A stretch of 64,000 nucleotides of DNA, taken from assembly GCF_963966145.1 (NCBI RefSeq), contig NC_091050.1, forward strand, positions 22,320,001-22,384,000, written 5' to 3'. Numbering within the stretch: the first letter of the stretch is position 1; the number at the start of each line of letters is the position of its first letter. The position numbers were made by a program, and so were the translations under genes. This stretch comes from Tenebrio molitor. Lineage: Eukaryota; Arthropoda; Insecta; Coleoptera; Tenebrionidae. The notes below the pieces were generated by a model that saw only the letters and a list, made by a program, of their open reading frames with translations, had not been told where the DNA came from and ran no database searches. Positions 30,234-41,860 of this stretch are shown piece after piece.

Positions 30234-30983
30234 CATCCAAAAGTGAACCGTTTTTTTATAGTTTGATTTTTACTTTAAATCATAGGCGTCCTAAAATGTC
30301 AAAGTTTTACACTAGCGTTAAAAAAATTATTGAAATCATTTTTTTTTAAATGCCACTCACTCCGATTCAGACAGCTAGGGCTATTGGGAAGCTAGAAGAA
30401 AATTGGTCGTTGACTGCTGTGGCGAGAGAATTACATTGCAGTAAGACTTGCATCTTCAATATAAACAGGCGTTGGCAAAAAACGGGCTTGCGAGGCCAAT
30501 ACGAATAGGTGTTGGAAAGGTTTCTTTATTAAAGTTTACTGTAGTTTCAATTTGGTTGTAGGTCGTAAAATTTTATTGGATATTATGAGCGATTAACGGG
30601 CACAATGGTTGGGTTTGAAAAGGTTGGGAAGCGGCGCGTGCCGTTTGCCGTACAATGCAAATATACCAAATGTACAATACAACCCTGCTTAAAATATTAC
30701 CTGCTAGTGGTAAACTAGGATTTATAAGCCCCGCAAGATCTTTAACTTAAAGTACCATAAAATTTTACGACCTACAACCAAATTGAAACTACAGTACTTT
30801 CACTTTAATAATGCATTAATTACTTCTCAGCCTGATTTCTATTAAAAATTATTTATTACAACTTTTTATTATTAAAATAGTAACGCCTGTTGCACGAACG
30901 CCAATGAATACAGCCTAATTTAATTTAACGAAAAATACGAAAATTTTCGCAAGCTATCGTTCACTTTTGGATGGCCGCGATTG
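30234..30983 (+). mobile_element. CTATCGCGG-type element with an HTH remnant, copy 2, with a nested MITE
   Basis: Ends CTATCGCGGGCATCCAAAAG and CTTTTGGATGGCCGCGATTG, TA target. An open frame at 30350-30508 (52 residues) reads MPLTPIQTARAIGKLEENWS, LTAVARELHCSKTCIFNINR and RWQKTG: a complete helix-turn-helix of Tc1/mariner type ending at a stop. Copy 1 at 13724 has the same segment damaged. A second MITE (30539-30794) is inserted in it. Confidence 0.88.
30539..30794. mobile_element. MITE of 256 bp nested in copy 2
   Basis: A perfect inverted repeat of about 38 bases begins CTGTAGTTTCAATTTGGTTG and continues TAGGTCGTAAAATTTTA. TA is duplicated at 30537-30538 and 30795-30796. The uninterrupted target TTTACTTTCAC is seen in the sister element at 14057. 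Confidence 0.95.
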
Positions 30984-30989
30984 TATGTA

Positions 30990-32617
30990 CCATAGTAATT
31001 CTTTTCAAACAAAAACCACCATAAGTACCCTAGGCCAGGTACTTATGGGAGTACCCTCGTACTACAAAACGATCAGACATTCAAGTTGCCTGCTTGCGCT
31101 GGTTCACTTGATTACAATTTTTTTTTCCTTGGATGCTTTAATTTCTTTTTTCTAATTTGCTGTTTTAACAAAGCTGTTGACGCACTTATTTTGAATGCGT
31201 TGCTTTCTTTTAGTTGGTAACGTAACATACATTGAATGAAATATCAAATGTCATTTTTCAAACTGACAATATTATTTTTTGTATTTATTCTGTGATTTTA
31301 CTTTAAATGTCAACCTTAAAATAAAAGTGTCACCAACTGTTACAAAATTCCCTAAATTGGTTTTATTTTTTAAACATGTCTTTAATATGCCCATTAGAAA
31401 AAATAGCATAAAAAAACCCGTTTTATAAAACTTAAGAGCACTCATCATTCTGCCTACGGCAGTCGTGCTGCAAATCTGACTCGTGTCTTAATATGTATTA
31501 AGTTTTATAAAACTCATGTTTTAATATACTATATTACTGATGCGAGATAAGTACTATCTTGGCGCACGTTATTGTGTTCGCCAAGTAGCTGTTTGCCTGC
31601 AAAGTATGTCACAGCTTTATTTTTGCGCGATTGTACTCTATTTGGGTAAGTTGTGTTTACTCGTTGCTAACGATAAACTCGACGGGAAGTAATTTTTTAG
31701 AATCTGCGTCTCTAATAGGTCTATTATTGTATTCAATTTGGAGTCGTTTATGGCTATCTCTTAAAGCACTCGTAGTTTAATAGATCTCCAAGAAAATTTT
31801 GATCAATATTTCAGTGTTTTATTGTCATTTACACCAAAAAACTTCCAATATTAATGTTCAAACTCTACTTTTTAACATATGCTGCAGATGTAGTTGCATC
31901 CGTTAACTTGAATTACCAATTAATACAAAATTCCCTACACTTGGGACTCGTGCGCCAAATCAACCCTTATAAATCTCGTTCTTTAACATACTATTAGTGT
32001 TTTAGAACGGTAAGTAAATTTATTCAAAATTAACTAATTGTTACAATAATTGTTGAAGACAAGATGTTGGCACTTTCTGGAAACGTATTATAGTGTGACG
32101 TCATGAAGAATTTTTCTTGCAAACTGAATCTTGTTTTCGACACAATCTTCAATGTAGCCTTAAGCTTTACTTGAAGACTTCCAGCCTCCTTGTTTTTAAA
32201 GTCCAAAAAGGTCTTCATCTTTATTAGCTAACAATGTAGCTAAACTTCGACGAAACGAGTGACTCCTAGTCCTAGCGTTCTCTGGATTTCTCAGAAATCA
32301 GAGCCGAACGCACCCTACATTCCAAGTTTCTTCTACAATATCTACTCCGTTTTCGGAATCACTTATTTTACTGCTTCTTTTTCAACACGACTGAAATTAA
32401 TAATACTTTCACAAAAAAACTGCAATGGCGTTAACTGTTTGCAGATTGCGATAGAAACGCAATACAAAAATCGACATTATGGTAACATGATGTGAACACT
32501 TACCGCATTGCTTATTCTAGATATGGATGCTTTGTAATAATCTCAGACAATAACAATAAACAATTGTCTTCGATCGGTACAATGTCCTTAACGTTTTCAA
32601 TACTTAATATACTATTA
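30990..32617. other. Intergenic DNA with one CpG-rich fold-back
   Basis: About 31415-31520 holds TTTTATAAAACTTAAGAGCA and AATATGTATTAAGTTTTATA around GCCTACGGCAGTCGTG. The remainder is AT-rich with no gene recognised. Confidence 0.45.
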
Positions 32618-32908
32618 CTAGCCATTAATCTATACAAAACAAAAAAGAAAGAAACAGGAAATAATCAATAATCAAACTCCAGGGTTGATGTGCAATTCCT
32701 TTGCTGACGTCTAAGTCTGTTTTTCTACACCAACCCTGCTAACAAAAATTAAATAGAACAACACGTATTGTTTTGGATAATCTTTTCTCCCTTATTTATA
32801 AATATTCACAACTGAAACATTAAAATAATTTTGCTTCCTTGTTAGATTTATGTTGGATATTCAGGTTATGACTTTAAATTATGTATTTCTGTACCTTGTT
32901 TGGAAATA

Positions 32909-33098
32909 CCATGCGATCGAAAATAAAAAAAATCGAGAAAGCCGTGATTAATACGCTTCAGTTGGCAGCACGTAAAAATGTAATTCAAATGTCATTACAA
33001 TAGTAATTGTCATTATTAATTGATAATTGAAATCTTAACGAATTGTCAATTGAAATTTTTGGTCACAGCATACTCTATTTTTTTTTTCGATCTCACGG
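32909..33098. mobile_element. MITE of 190 bp, TA target
   Basis: CCATGCGATCGAAAATAAAA and, as complement, CCGTGAGATCGAAAAAAAAA are imperfect inverted ends. Absent from the paralogous site near 14420. Confidence 0.7.
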
Positions 33099-33100
33099 TA

Positions 33101-33321
33101 TAGTTGGTTGCAAAAAAAAACGCGAATTGAAAATTTTCCTAATGCAAATTTGGTTTTGTCGATTTGTCAATTAATTGTCTACTTGACAACCTATGAAATA
33201 ATTTTTTTAAATGTCATGGAATTCTAACCTATTTCTCGTAAGAAGGTTCCACATTATGAAAGAATTGTAAAAATGTGTCAATTTTATTCTGACAGTTCCC
33301 GTTTTTTTTTTCAATCAACTG
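33101..33321. mobile_element. AGTTGGTTGC-type MITE, copy 1
   Basis: AGTTGGTTGCAAAAAAAAAC and GTTTTTTTTTTCAATCAACT are the ends, TA on both sides; the left TA is shared with the element at 32909-33098. A second copy lies at 60485-60716, sharing TCTAACCTATTTCTCGTAAG-type internal sequence. Confidence 0.85.
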
Positions 33322-33323
33322 TA

Positions 33324-35001
33324 CTACGAACAGTTCTTGTTTGCGTCTTGGTTCAGCAATGTTTTAGGTAGTTTTTGACAAACCAGACGTTTATGTCGCC
33401 ATTTAACAGTATCTGCTGACAGATGACTTTTCTTATGTTGTTTCAGGTTGTCATTTCTCTTGGTCTCAAATTCGCATTTATCACAGCTGTACCACTGAAC
33501 AGCATCTACTGAGAGATGAATTATTTTATGTCGATTTAAGTGATGGTTCCGTATCGTCTTAAATTCGCACTTATCACAGCTATACCATTTTGCAGCATCT
33601 GCTGACATGCTTTTTCTTATGTTGTTTTAGGTAGCCGTTTCGTTTCGTTTTAAATTCGCACTTATCACAGCTATACCACTGAACAGCATCTGCTGACAGA
33701 TGATTTTTCTTATGCCGTTTTAGGTAGCGGTTTCGTTTCGTTTTAAATTCGCACTTATCACAATTATACCACTGAATGGCATCTGCGGAGAGATGAATTG
33801 CCTTATGTTGTTTAAGTTGGCTGTTGAATTTCGTTTTGAATTCGCATTTATCACAGCTATACCACTGAACTGCATCTGCGGACAGATGATTCTTGTTATG
33901 CTGTTTTAGGTTGGCGTGATATTTCGTTTTGTATTCGCATTTATCACAGGTATACCACTGGACAGCATCTGCTGACAGATGAATTTTCTTATGTCGTTTT
34001 AGGGTGGTGTTCCGTTTCGTTTTAAATTCGCATTTATCACAATTATTCCACTGAACAGCATCTGCTGAGAGATGATTTTTCTTATGTTGTTTTAGGTTGC
34101 CGTTTCGTTTCGTTTTAAATTCGCACTTATCACAGCTATACCATTGAACAGCATCTGCTGACAGATGATTTTTCTTATGCTCTTTTAAGTAGCCGTTTCG
34201 TTTCGTTTTAAATTCGCACTTATCACAGCTATACCACTGGATAGCATCTGCTGCAAGATGAATTTTCTTATGTCGGTTTAGGGTGGCCTTCTGTTTCGTT
34301 TTAAATTCGCATTTATCACAATTATTCCACTGAACAGCATCTGCTGAGAGATGATTTTGCTTATGCTGTTTTAGGTTTCCGTTTTGTTTCGTTTTAAATT
34401 CGCACATATCACAATTATACCACTGGATGGCATCTGCTGAGAGATGAATTTTCTTATGTCGTTTTAGGGTAGTGTTCCATTTCGTTTTAAATTCGCATTT
34501 ATCACAATTATAACACTGAACAGCATCTGCTGAAAGATGCTTTTTCATATGCTGTTTTAGGTAGTTATTTCGTTTCGTTTTAAATTCGCATTTATCACAA
34601 TTATACCAGTGGATTGGATCTTCTGTATCAAAACATGAACTTCCCAAGTGTTTGATCCACAGTAAAACAAAATATGTTTCAAACGAACACTTTTGACAAA
34701 TGTAGCTTTTCACTACAGTGTCATTTTTTGGTTGATCTTGCACACAATCAGTGTCCTTTCTATGATATTTCCTGAGATGTTGCTTTAAAATTACAACAAG
34801 ATCGGTTTCAAAATTGCAGTCCTTGCAGTAGTACTTTTCCAAATCGTTTCTTTCGCATCTATATGATTCGAGTGGCGGCCGATGACGTTTCGCGTGATTC
34901 ACCATGCAGAAAGGTGCTTTGGTCACGTAGGAACATTTCTTGCAATTGTGAATCTTTCCGTAGCTTTTCGGGATACTCTCGCTATATTCCAAATTTGGCA
35001 T
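33324..35001 (-). pseudogene. C2H2 zinc-finger protein, copy B, with one frameshift
   Basis: The main frame (33580-35001, 473 codons) starts MPNLEYSESIPKSYGKIHNC and encodes divergent N-terminal fingers and then 11 tandem CDKCEFKTKRNxxLKxHKKxH fingers with LSADAVQWY-type linkers. A two-base loss near 33606 (KKH/VSR, where other units have HLSADA) ends it early, while a second frame (33324-33608) continues with two more fingers and the tail WRHKRLVCQKLPKTLLNQDA. The start follows an acceptor (AATTTTTCAG/GTTATAAAATCAAAATG), as in copy A. The protein could still work as an 11-finger form; an assembly indel is possible. Confidence 0.87.
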
Positions 35002-35060
35002 TTTGATTTTATAACCTGAAAAATTTCATTTCATGTCAATACAAAAAAATTACTCAAAAT

Positions 35061-37205
35061 AATTGCAAAATATACAAGTCTTGTCTTATCCTCTTGTAAA
35101 TTTTGAATTTTTAATGGACGTCATTCATGAATCCGAAATCGTATGTCGTTACTTGAACTTCACGCTTCAATAAACACAGCTTAACAATAAACATAGCTTA
35201 AAGAACAGAATGTTAATGGGAAAGAAGAAAATCTTACTCGAAAAAAATAATAGTTTTGAAAAATTCTTTTTTGCACGAGCGGGCGTGAAAATGAATTTTA
35301 AGACGCTGTTAGCGGGCGTAAAATAGCACTTTTCAGCCCTAGGGCCGGTTTTCAGCCCTAGGACTATATGCCTTTTCATAAATTTTCATTGACATTAAAG
35401 GCAATAAGTTCAAGGCTGCTGAATTTGCAGCTTTTGCCACATCGGGTGGTGTACAGCCGCTATCATTTTCTTCGCCTTGTAACATAATTAAGCTGCGTTA
35501 TTTACACAAATAAACTGAAACTTTCAGGTTTTAATTGTGGTTTTCATTTAAATTTATAAATAACAGGGCCATTGTTTTAAAAAAATGTTGTTGAAAAAAA
35601 AAAGTTACTATAGACATACAGGACCTGCCTTCCAAGACGGAGCCAACACAAAAAATGTCCCTAATACCAATTATTAAAACAGGTGCTTTAACTTTTATTT
35701 AACAAATATCCGCAGAACTTGTCACAAAATTTTTTCCATGCCGCCGGCCGTTATCGACGGTTTTGCATGATTCAAAATCCGCCGGAACGTTAAATTTCCG
35801 GCCTAGTACTTACAAAAGTGACCTTGGTTAAAAATTCGCTAGAGAATGAGCAGGCAGCATTGATTCTTAAATGCCAACAAAATTTGACATAGTTGAATTA
35901 ATTAATATAGAATATGGGCTGTGTAGGTAGGCGGGATCAACGGTCTAAGCGACACCAGCGTTCGCAGTGGCGCTAGTAGGAACGATTGTATTGCGTCAAC
36001 GTAAATTTAAATTTCGAGCAGTACTTTTCTGTCACTTCAACAAAATTTCTGTAAGCCACTTTTTACTGTAGTGATAACTGACATTCAAAAATTAAACTTT
36101 TCTCTATCAAACACGCAGTCAGTTTTTGAATTTTGAGTTAATTGCACTGAGTGTAATTAAATCATCACTATGATATGTTGTCCACCCGATATTAAGCTAC
36201 AAATCACAATTTTTGAAAGCCAATATGCAAGTTAAAAGACAAAAACATGACAAGAGTAAACAAATTAGGTTATTAACGTAAAAGGTTGAAAACAACAAAC
36301 TCTAAAAGAGTTTTAGTTTATGACATTGATAATACTGTATTTTTATGTATTTATATCTATTTTTTGTTTATAATTTCCCATTTTTTTTAAAGCGAAATTT
36401 ATTCGCAAACCAGTAGAAATGTCCTCGTGGCGCGGCTGCAGGAAAATACATTGAGTACTACAAACAATAACAATTAATTGCGTTATTATCAAAAACGCAA
36501 AATCTTTGTTGTGCCAGGAATGTTGCGTCCGTGGAAAAGTTGTGCGCTTCAATAGTATTTATTTTTCACTTTAGTATAATTGCATGATAACTCCTAGGAT
36601 ACGAAATACGTAAACATGTCCATAACAACCGGGGAATAAAACAGGGCGTAATAAGAATAAGCGGGCGTAATGAATTCATAACGCCCTCATCAATTCATAA
36701 TTGCAAAGATGCCAATTTTTTTTTTTTTAAGAACACGTATAGTGAAAAATAAAATCTTGTATGCACCACGGCGTCACCGAATGATTACGCCCATCGAACG
36801 ATATCCATCTCTCGGGCTAAAGCCCTCGAGCTGGATTCATCGTTCTCCGGGCGTAATCATCGTTGTAACGCCATTGGTGCATAAATAGCTATTGTGTAAA
36901 ACAAAATTCTGATTAGGATTGTTTTTACTTTGATTTTTAAAATTTGCCGATGTAAAAACCCACTTACATTCTCAAAACAGCGATTTCTGTAATTGTTGCT
37001 ACATTTTAATTACAAATAACCAAGTTCAACGCAAAAATGTAGATTCGGTATATGTATTTTTAAAGGTTTTTTTTTAATTTGTCGGTGTAAAAATGGATTT
37101 AGAGAAAAGTTGCTTCCTTAAAACAGCGACCTCCGTAATTGTTCTCACATTTTAATTGCAAATTGCAAATACGCAAGTTCAACGACAAAATTTTAATTCG
37201 GATCC
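35061..37205. other. Intergenic DNA with CpG-rich fold-backs
   Basis: Palindromic blocks are seen at about 35740-35820 (CCGCCGGCCGTTATCGACGG, TTTCCGGCC), 36640-36705 (GGGCGTAATGAATTCATAACG and its partner CCC) and 36780-36880 (GATTACGCCCATCGAACGAT paired with ATCGTTCTCCGGGCGTAATC). No gene was recognised. Confidence 0.45.
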
Positions 37206-37207
37206 TA

Positions 37208-37465
37208 AAAATTTTGTGGATTACACGTCCAGAAAATGTTTTGCGAGTGCTCGTGTTGCCCGCCGCGGCTAGGCGCCTTGGCTACGCAATACCACTCACA
37301 CTCGCAAAATATCATTTTCTGGACTAGTAATCCAAATAACTATTGTGTATCACACGTCCAGAAACGGTTTTGCGAGTACTCGCATTTGCAAGCCTCGGCC
37401 CGCAAACTTACTCGCACTCGTAAACGTGCCATTTCTGGCCTAGGGATACAAATAACTATTTTATT
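37208..37465 (+). repeat. Tandem pair of CpG-rich hairpins
   Basis: Two diverged units of about 130 bases each have ACACGTCCAGAAA at the left and TTTCTGG(A/C)CTAG(T/G)(A/G)AT at the right, with CGCGGCTAGGCGCCTTGGC or GCCTCGGCCCGCAAAC in the loop. Both end with ATCCAAATAACTATT or its equivalent. The CGAG repeat follows directly, inverted. Confidence 0.7.
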
Positions 37466-37640
37466 CGACACTGTCAGAATTTGAGAATTTTCTCCTGTGT
37501 GAACGGATTTTGATAAATGTCACAACATGTCAAAATCAAGCGTCAAGCTAATTTTAAAGATTTTAAGCGATTTGAAGCCTTTAAGGGGCTCGTCGAACAA
37601 AAAAACATTGTATTCAACTTGTTCGTGTGTAAATTGGGGT
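37460..37640 (-). repeat. CGAG repeat, copy 5, inverted
   Basis: CGACACTGTCAGAATTTGAG, CGTCAAGCTAATTTTAAAG and TTAAGGGGCTCGTCGAACAA are the complement of the tails of copies 2-4. It ends at TTCAACTTGTTCGTGTGTAA without the hairpin half. Confidence 0.8.
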
Positions 37641-37824
37641 CAGATGATAGTCAACTTTGTTTTTTCAAATACATAGCTTGGTATATTTTTTCATTCCGAT
37701 TTCGAAAGAGATTATTTTTCTGAATCCAACGATATGCCACATGTTAGAATGCATTTAACAGTAACCGCGAAAATAAATAAATAAAATGGCATTATTGGAA
37801 ATGTTTTCTTCGAAAAAAATCAGG

Positions 37825-38056
37825 TGTAGAGTAAGGCCGCGCTGAGATATGACATTTGGTGGGGGTGTGCATAGATGGAAAATAGTCGGACGAGTCCATC
37901 ATTCGCAAAATAGGGGTGTTCAACAAATTAACAATCAGCTGATTGTAATTGTGACCGCTATTCTCTGCTGTGACTGCTTTTGTCACGCCACTGGAATATT
38001 TTTTCCGCGCAGATTTCCCCCACCAAATGTCATATCTCAAACCGGCCTTACTCTAC
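37825..38056. mobile_element. MITE of about 232 bp
   Basis: GTAGAGTAAGGCCG then TGAGATATGACATTTGGTGG on the left pair with CCACCAAATGTCATATCTCA and CGGCCTTACTCTAC on the right. The target duplication is obscured by the palindromic end. Confidence 0.8.
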
Positions 38057-38362
38057 TTACTATGGAAAGCAATCCCAAACTCAATAACAATACTTTTTGA
38101 AGATTAAAAAAAAAAATAATGTGACAGAAGGTGTAATATGTAAATACATATTGCGTTTAGGGTTTATTTGTCTATGGTCAAACGAGTCCAGGGTGTATTT
38201 ACTCTTTAAAAAATACCGGAAGTAGGGATAATAGTTAGTGGAAACATCACCGAAACGTTGGTAAGCAACAGAAAAAGATGTAACATATTACTGTCTCAAT
38301 TACTCTCAATCGTTCACAAGTTTTTTGTTTGCGCATGTGTATTGTGCATGGATTTATTAGTA
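38057..38362. other. Spacer, nothing recognised
   Basis: AT-rich; no frame or inverted repeat of note. Confidence 0.35.
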
Positions 38363-39555
38363 TAGTCCATTCATTTTAAATCTTGGGTTTAGTAATAAAA
38401 CTTGCCTGCTTTGACACTTGTCCGAAACTCAGTGAATCTAAAACTGTGTTCAATACCGAGTGTCAACTACCAAACCTGACCATAGGAATTTAACATGAAA
38501 AATAGTTTTTGCGTGATTTCAGGTACCTACTTCATTAAGAAATTGATTAAATTTAACATTTGTTAAATGGTCAAGTTATTAGAAACATTTTTATTCACAT
38601 TTATCTAAATGTCGAAATATGTTTGTGTTTAAATTTACTACTAAAATCGCCCAATAATTTGATTATTAAAAATACCATCCCAAACATTAAATTTCTGAGG
38701 GCATTGCGTTCTTGTAGTTAAATTTATCCGCGGATTTTCTTGAGACAAATATCGAGTGTTCTGGGTGGCTCATTATTATTTAACATACATTTGCATTCGT
38801 CGGTAAAACATCTGTTTTTAGGTACTATAAATATGTTCTGCTTACCTTATCTATACGACGGGTGCAGGTAATAATAAGACATCCCAAGCATAGACAGAAA
38901 GTATATAATAATGGGGTTTTCCAGAATTTTAAAAATATAGGACCGGCCGGCCCTAAGCCACTAAACAATTACAGTCTTAGTTGTACCGTTCAAGAAATAA
39001 CTTGTGTTGTGTAAAGTGAATTCAGTGCGTTAATTTTACTCAATATGTCAGGTGGTTTGGGTCATTTGACTTATCAGCCTGAACAAATTATTCTTAATGT
39101 GCTGGAATATTTGTTGCCAATACTGGTGAATCATCTAGTGAATTTGATTCAGATGACGATTAATTTTCTATTTGTTTATGTAAGTATTTTATTATTTTAT
39201 TTATTAATTTACTTTAAAGTATACATGTAATGGATACTTTATTAATTACTCTTATTTCTTTATTTAGTAATCTTATTTCTCAAATACAAAATTTCCCAAT
39301 ACAAAATCAACAATCTCTTAACATTGTTTTGGTCACTGATCGCAAAATGTGTTTTAATTTTTTTTTATTTGCGGATACTTTAAGGTCTCTTTCTTTTGCT
39401 CGTCGATAAGATGGTGAAAGTACGACGTGGTACCAATTTTATGTGAACAGAGGGATTACTACTTTACAGTACCCACACAATGAAAACTTGCCGCTTTCGT
39501 AATTTACGGCGTTTTGAGTTTACAACTTTACCCAAGATTTAAAATGAATGGACTA
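38363..39555. mobile_element. 1.2-kb TIR element, TA target
   Basis: TAGTCCATTCATTTTAAATC and GATTTAAAATGAATGGACTA are perfect inverted repeats, extending to TTGGGT/ACCCAA, with TA outside. Inside, 39045-39184 (plus) reads MSGGLGHLTYQPEQIILNVL then EYLLPILVNHLVNLIQ and meets a donor TATGTAAGT. It resembles in style the first exon of the transposase at 43727 (EKLMILNVFKGL), so this may be an internally deleted relative. The rest is noncoding. Confidence 0.7.
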
Positions 39556-40137
39556 TACTGGATACGGTGTACAGCCATCATAGTTGAACAAGACGTACCA
39601 TCTATTTCTGTCGCTCTCAACGCATTATCTGGGTATTAGCACTATCCTTTAGCGAGTCCCCCGACTGTGATTGGTTTAAATTCTCAATCTATCAATTATT
39701 TATTACTCTCCTGTCATTCGTGTCATCTTTATGTAGGCAAATGCTAATGCTATGATGCGAGTGCGAGAAAGATAACTCTCGCAGAGAGAGACAGCACACA
39801 AAAGTAATAATAATACTGATACTAATCAAATCACCAATCAATATAACACATCAGACTTGATGCAGTGTCAGGATGTCGTAATTTAGTAATTGTCAATAGA
39901 TGAAATAATTGGGTGAACGTTACGTTAACAATGGTGTCGTGGCGGCTTGAGTCGTGGATCGAGGTGATCGTGGTCTGCACATCTATCACAGGCTTACCTC
40001 CTGTAAAATAATAAAATGGGGTGGTGAGTAGGTAACCAGTTCGCTGAAAGTGTTGTGCGAGCACAACCAACACATATTTACAATAATGAATGACACACAC
40101 CTTAAATATGGTACCATCGCAACGTCAACTCTTAATA
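39556..40137. other. Unknown, slightly GC-richer DNA
   Basis: CGTGGCGGCTTGAGTCGTGG (about 39940) and the following 100 bases look unlike the AT-rich background, but no motif was identified. Confidence 0.3.
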
Positions 40138-40373
40138 ACGGGTGACTATTAAAATTTTCACTTGGAGTTGGCTTTGAACGAGTTTTTATTTTTTCTGTCA
40201 CTTTAGACACACGCAAGAACGAACGACAAGTGTCAGTCAGTACAATTGAAACATAACCAAATTAAGAGAAGAAATATTTATTGAAATGTCAAACTTGTCA
40301 GTGTCTAAGGTGCAACGGAAAACAAAGAATGATCCATAGCCAACCCTAAGTGAAAATTTTAATAGTCACCCGT
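40138..40373. mobile_element. ACGGGTGAC-type MITE, copy 2
   Basis: 236 bp, same family as 12647-12862 and 49277-49512, with TA at 40136-40137 and 40374-40375. It carries the central ACATAACC insert also seen in copy 3. Confidence 0.93.
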
Positions 40374-40900
40374 TACCTTTGGTGATTGTCAAATATTATC
40401 ACATATTCATTGAGCTCTAGTACTTTAGGTCATTATCAATTAACATTAACTAATTGAGCTCTGTCCAGGGTTAGGGGAAAGACTAGGGTTCACACAGAAC
40501 CCTCTAGGACTCAGTCCTCATCTCAATAAACAACTGTAATCAAACGAGGCGCCCTGATAACACTCAGCGACCCTCAATCAATTGTGATCACCATCGCGAC
40601 GAAGGTGTGCAATGAGTACAAGTACTCGCTCCGCCCGATACACAGATGAGCAGCCCTGATAACACTCAGCGACTCACTCAATCTGTCTCACATCCACTGG
40701 CAGCTCCCCGGTCTCTGCCAGTCCAATAGATCACAATCAATTTCACACCACTAGCAGCTCCACGGTCTCTGCTAGTGTACAGTTGCCGGAAACAAAGGAA
40801 AGGTGGACAGTCTAATTAATTAGCTCGACATGTCGGGGCTCAATCATATCAAAGTTAGGAATCTCATCAACTGTCATTACAACTCTAATTAAATTAACAA
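40374..40900. other. Diverged tandem-like repeats
   Basis: CCTGATAACACTCAGCGACC (40551) and CCTGATAACACTCAGCGACT (40653) plus CACTGGCAGCTCCCCGGTCT and CACTAGCAGCTCCACGGTCT repeat in pairs about 50-100 bases apart. They look like older units of the minisatellite that follows. Confidence 0.5.
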
Positions 40901-40949
40901 CATGATCACCCTCAATGGTGAAAATAACATTATCTCAATTAATTATAAC

Positions 40950-41130
40950 TCACGAGCAGTCCTGATCTCAGTCAGCGACTCTCAATTAACGATTAAACAC
41001 GAGCAGTCCTGCTCTCAGCCAGCGACTCTCAATTAATTATTATTATTAATCACGAGCGGTCCTGATCTCAGTCAGCAACCCTCAATTACTTGTAGATCAC
41101 GGGCAGTCCTGATCCCAGTCAGCGACCCCC
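40950..41130 (+). repeat. Minisatellite, about 4 units of 45-55 bp
   Basis: Units read CACGAGCAGTCCTGATCTCA then GTCAGCGACTCTCAATTAAT(T), repeated at about 40951, 40998, 41048 and 41098 with small changes. Confidence 0.8.
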
Positions 41131-41860
41131 AATTAATTATAAAACATTTAAAGACTCACAATACTAATTGTTAATTATGGCCATGATCGTTATCAAAATC
41201 AATTATTAAAATGGGTAAACTCACCACAACACCAACAGAAATAGGTCACTCAGTGATACACTCACCTTATTGAATATTTTTACACCACAACAACTTCTGC
41301 GGGAAAATCGGGTTCAAACTATCGACAGCGATCGAGTTTTGTGTCTGAACGACTGTTTATTTCCCACTCCCTAACGCTTTCTTAACAAAGAAATCTAATC
41401 GGTATCAATCACGTAACGTGTACCGTCTTAAAACTATAAACTAAAACAGGAAACAAAAACGGAAAAATCACGGCCACACATTGCGCCGTCCTACATTTAT
41501 TCTAATCTGTTTCTCTGAAGTTTGCATAGTTCGAGAGTATTTGAACCGTTAACTCTATCAAGTATTATTGTTTTAGAACTTGAACATATTAAGAATGACT
41601 AATTCGTCTAAAGCCAGGTATTTTTCACTCTAATGTGAAACACTGACAATGCTGTTGGTAAAGATTTCACAAAAGGAAATCCAGGTTTGGACTACAAAGG
41701 TGAAAAGAGTTGTCTGCCTTCAACAACTACCTATATTTTCGTGAACCATTTAACTTTAATTTGTGCGTAAATTCAAACTCACAAGTATCCATGAAACTTA
41801 CAAAAAAACACCAAAATATATATTAGTCGTAAGAGATTCTTATATTTATTCATTATTAAA
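41131..41860. other. Intergenic DNA, nothing recognised
   Basis: No coding or repeat signal. A GATCGAGTTTTGTGTCTGAA segment near 41331 could belong to an LTR-type element but has no partner here. Confidence 0.3.

Larger units (their letters stand above)
32618..35060. repeat. Segmental duplication, copy B
   Basis: Partner of 13636-17000 (see that entry). It carries a pair of adjacent MITEs (32909-33321) that copy A lacks, which dates those insertions after the duplication. Confidence 0.85.

Noticed and set aside
40950..41130. CRISPR-like array
   Set aside because: Units are contiguous without unique spacers of constant length, and the genome is eukaryotic.
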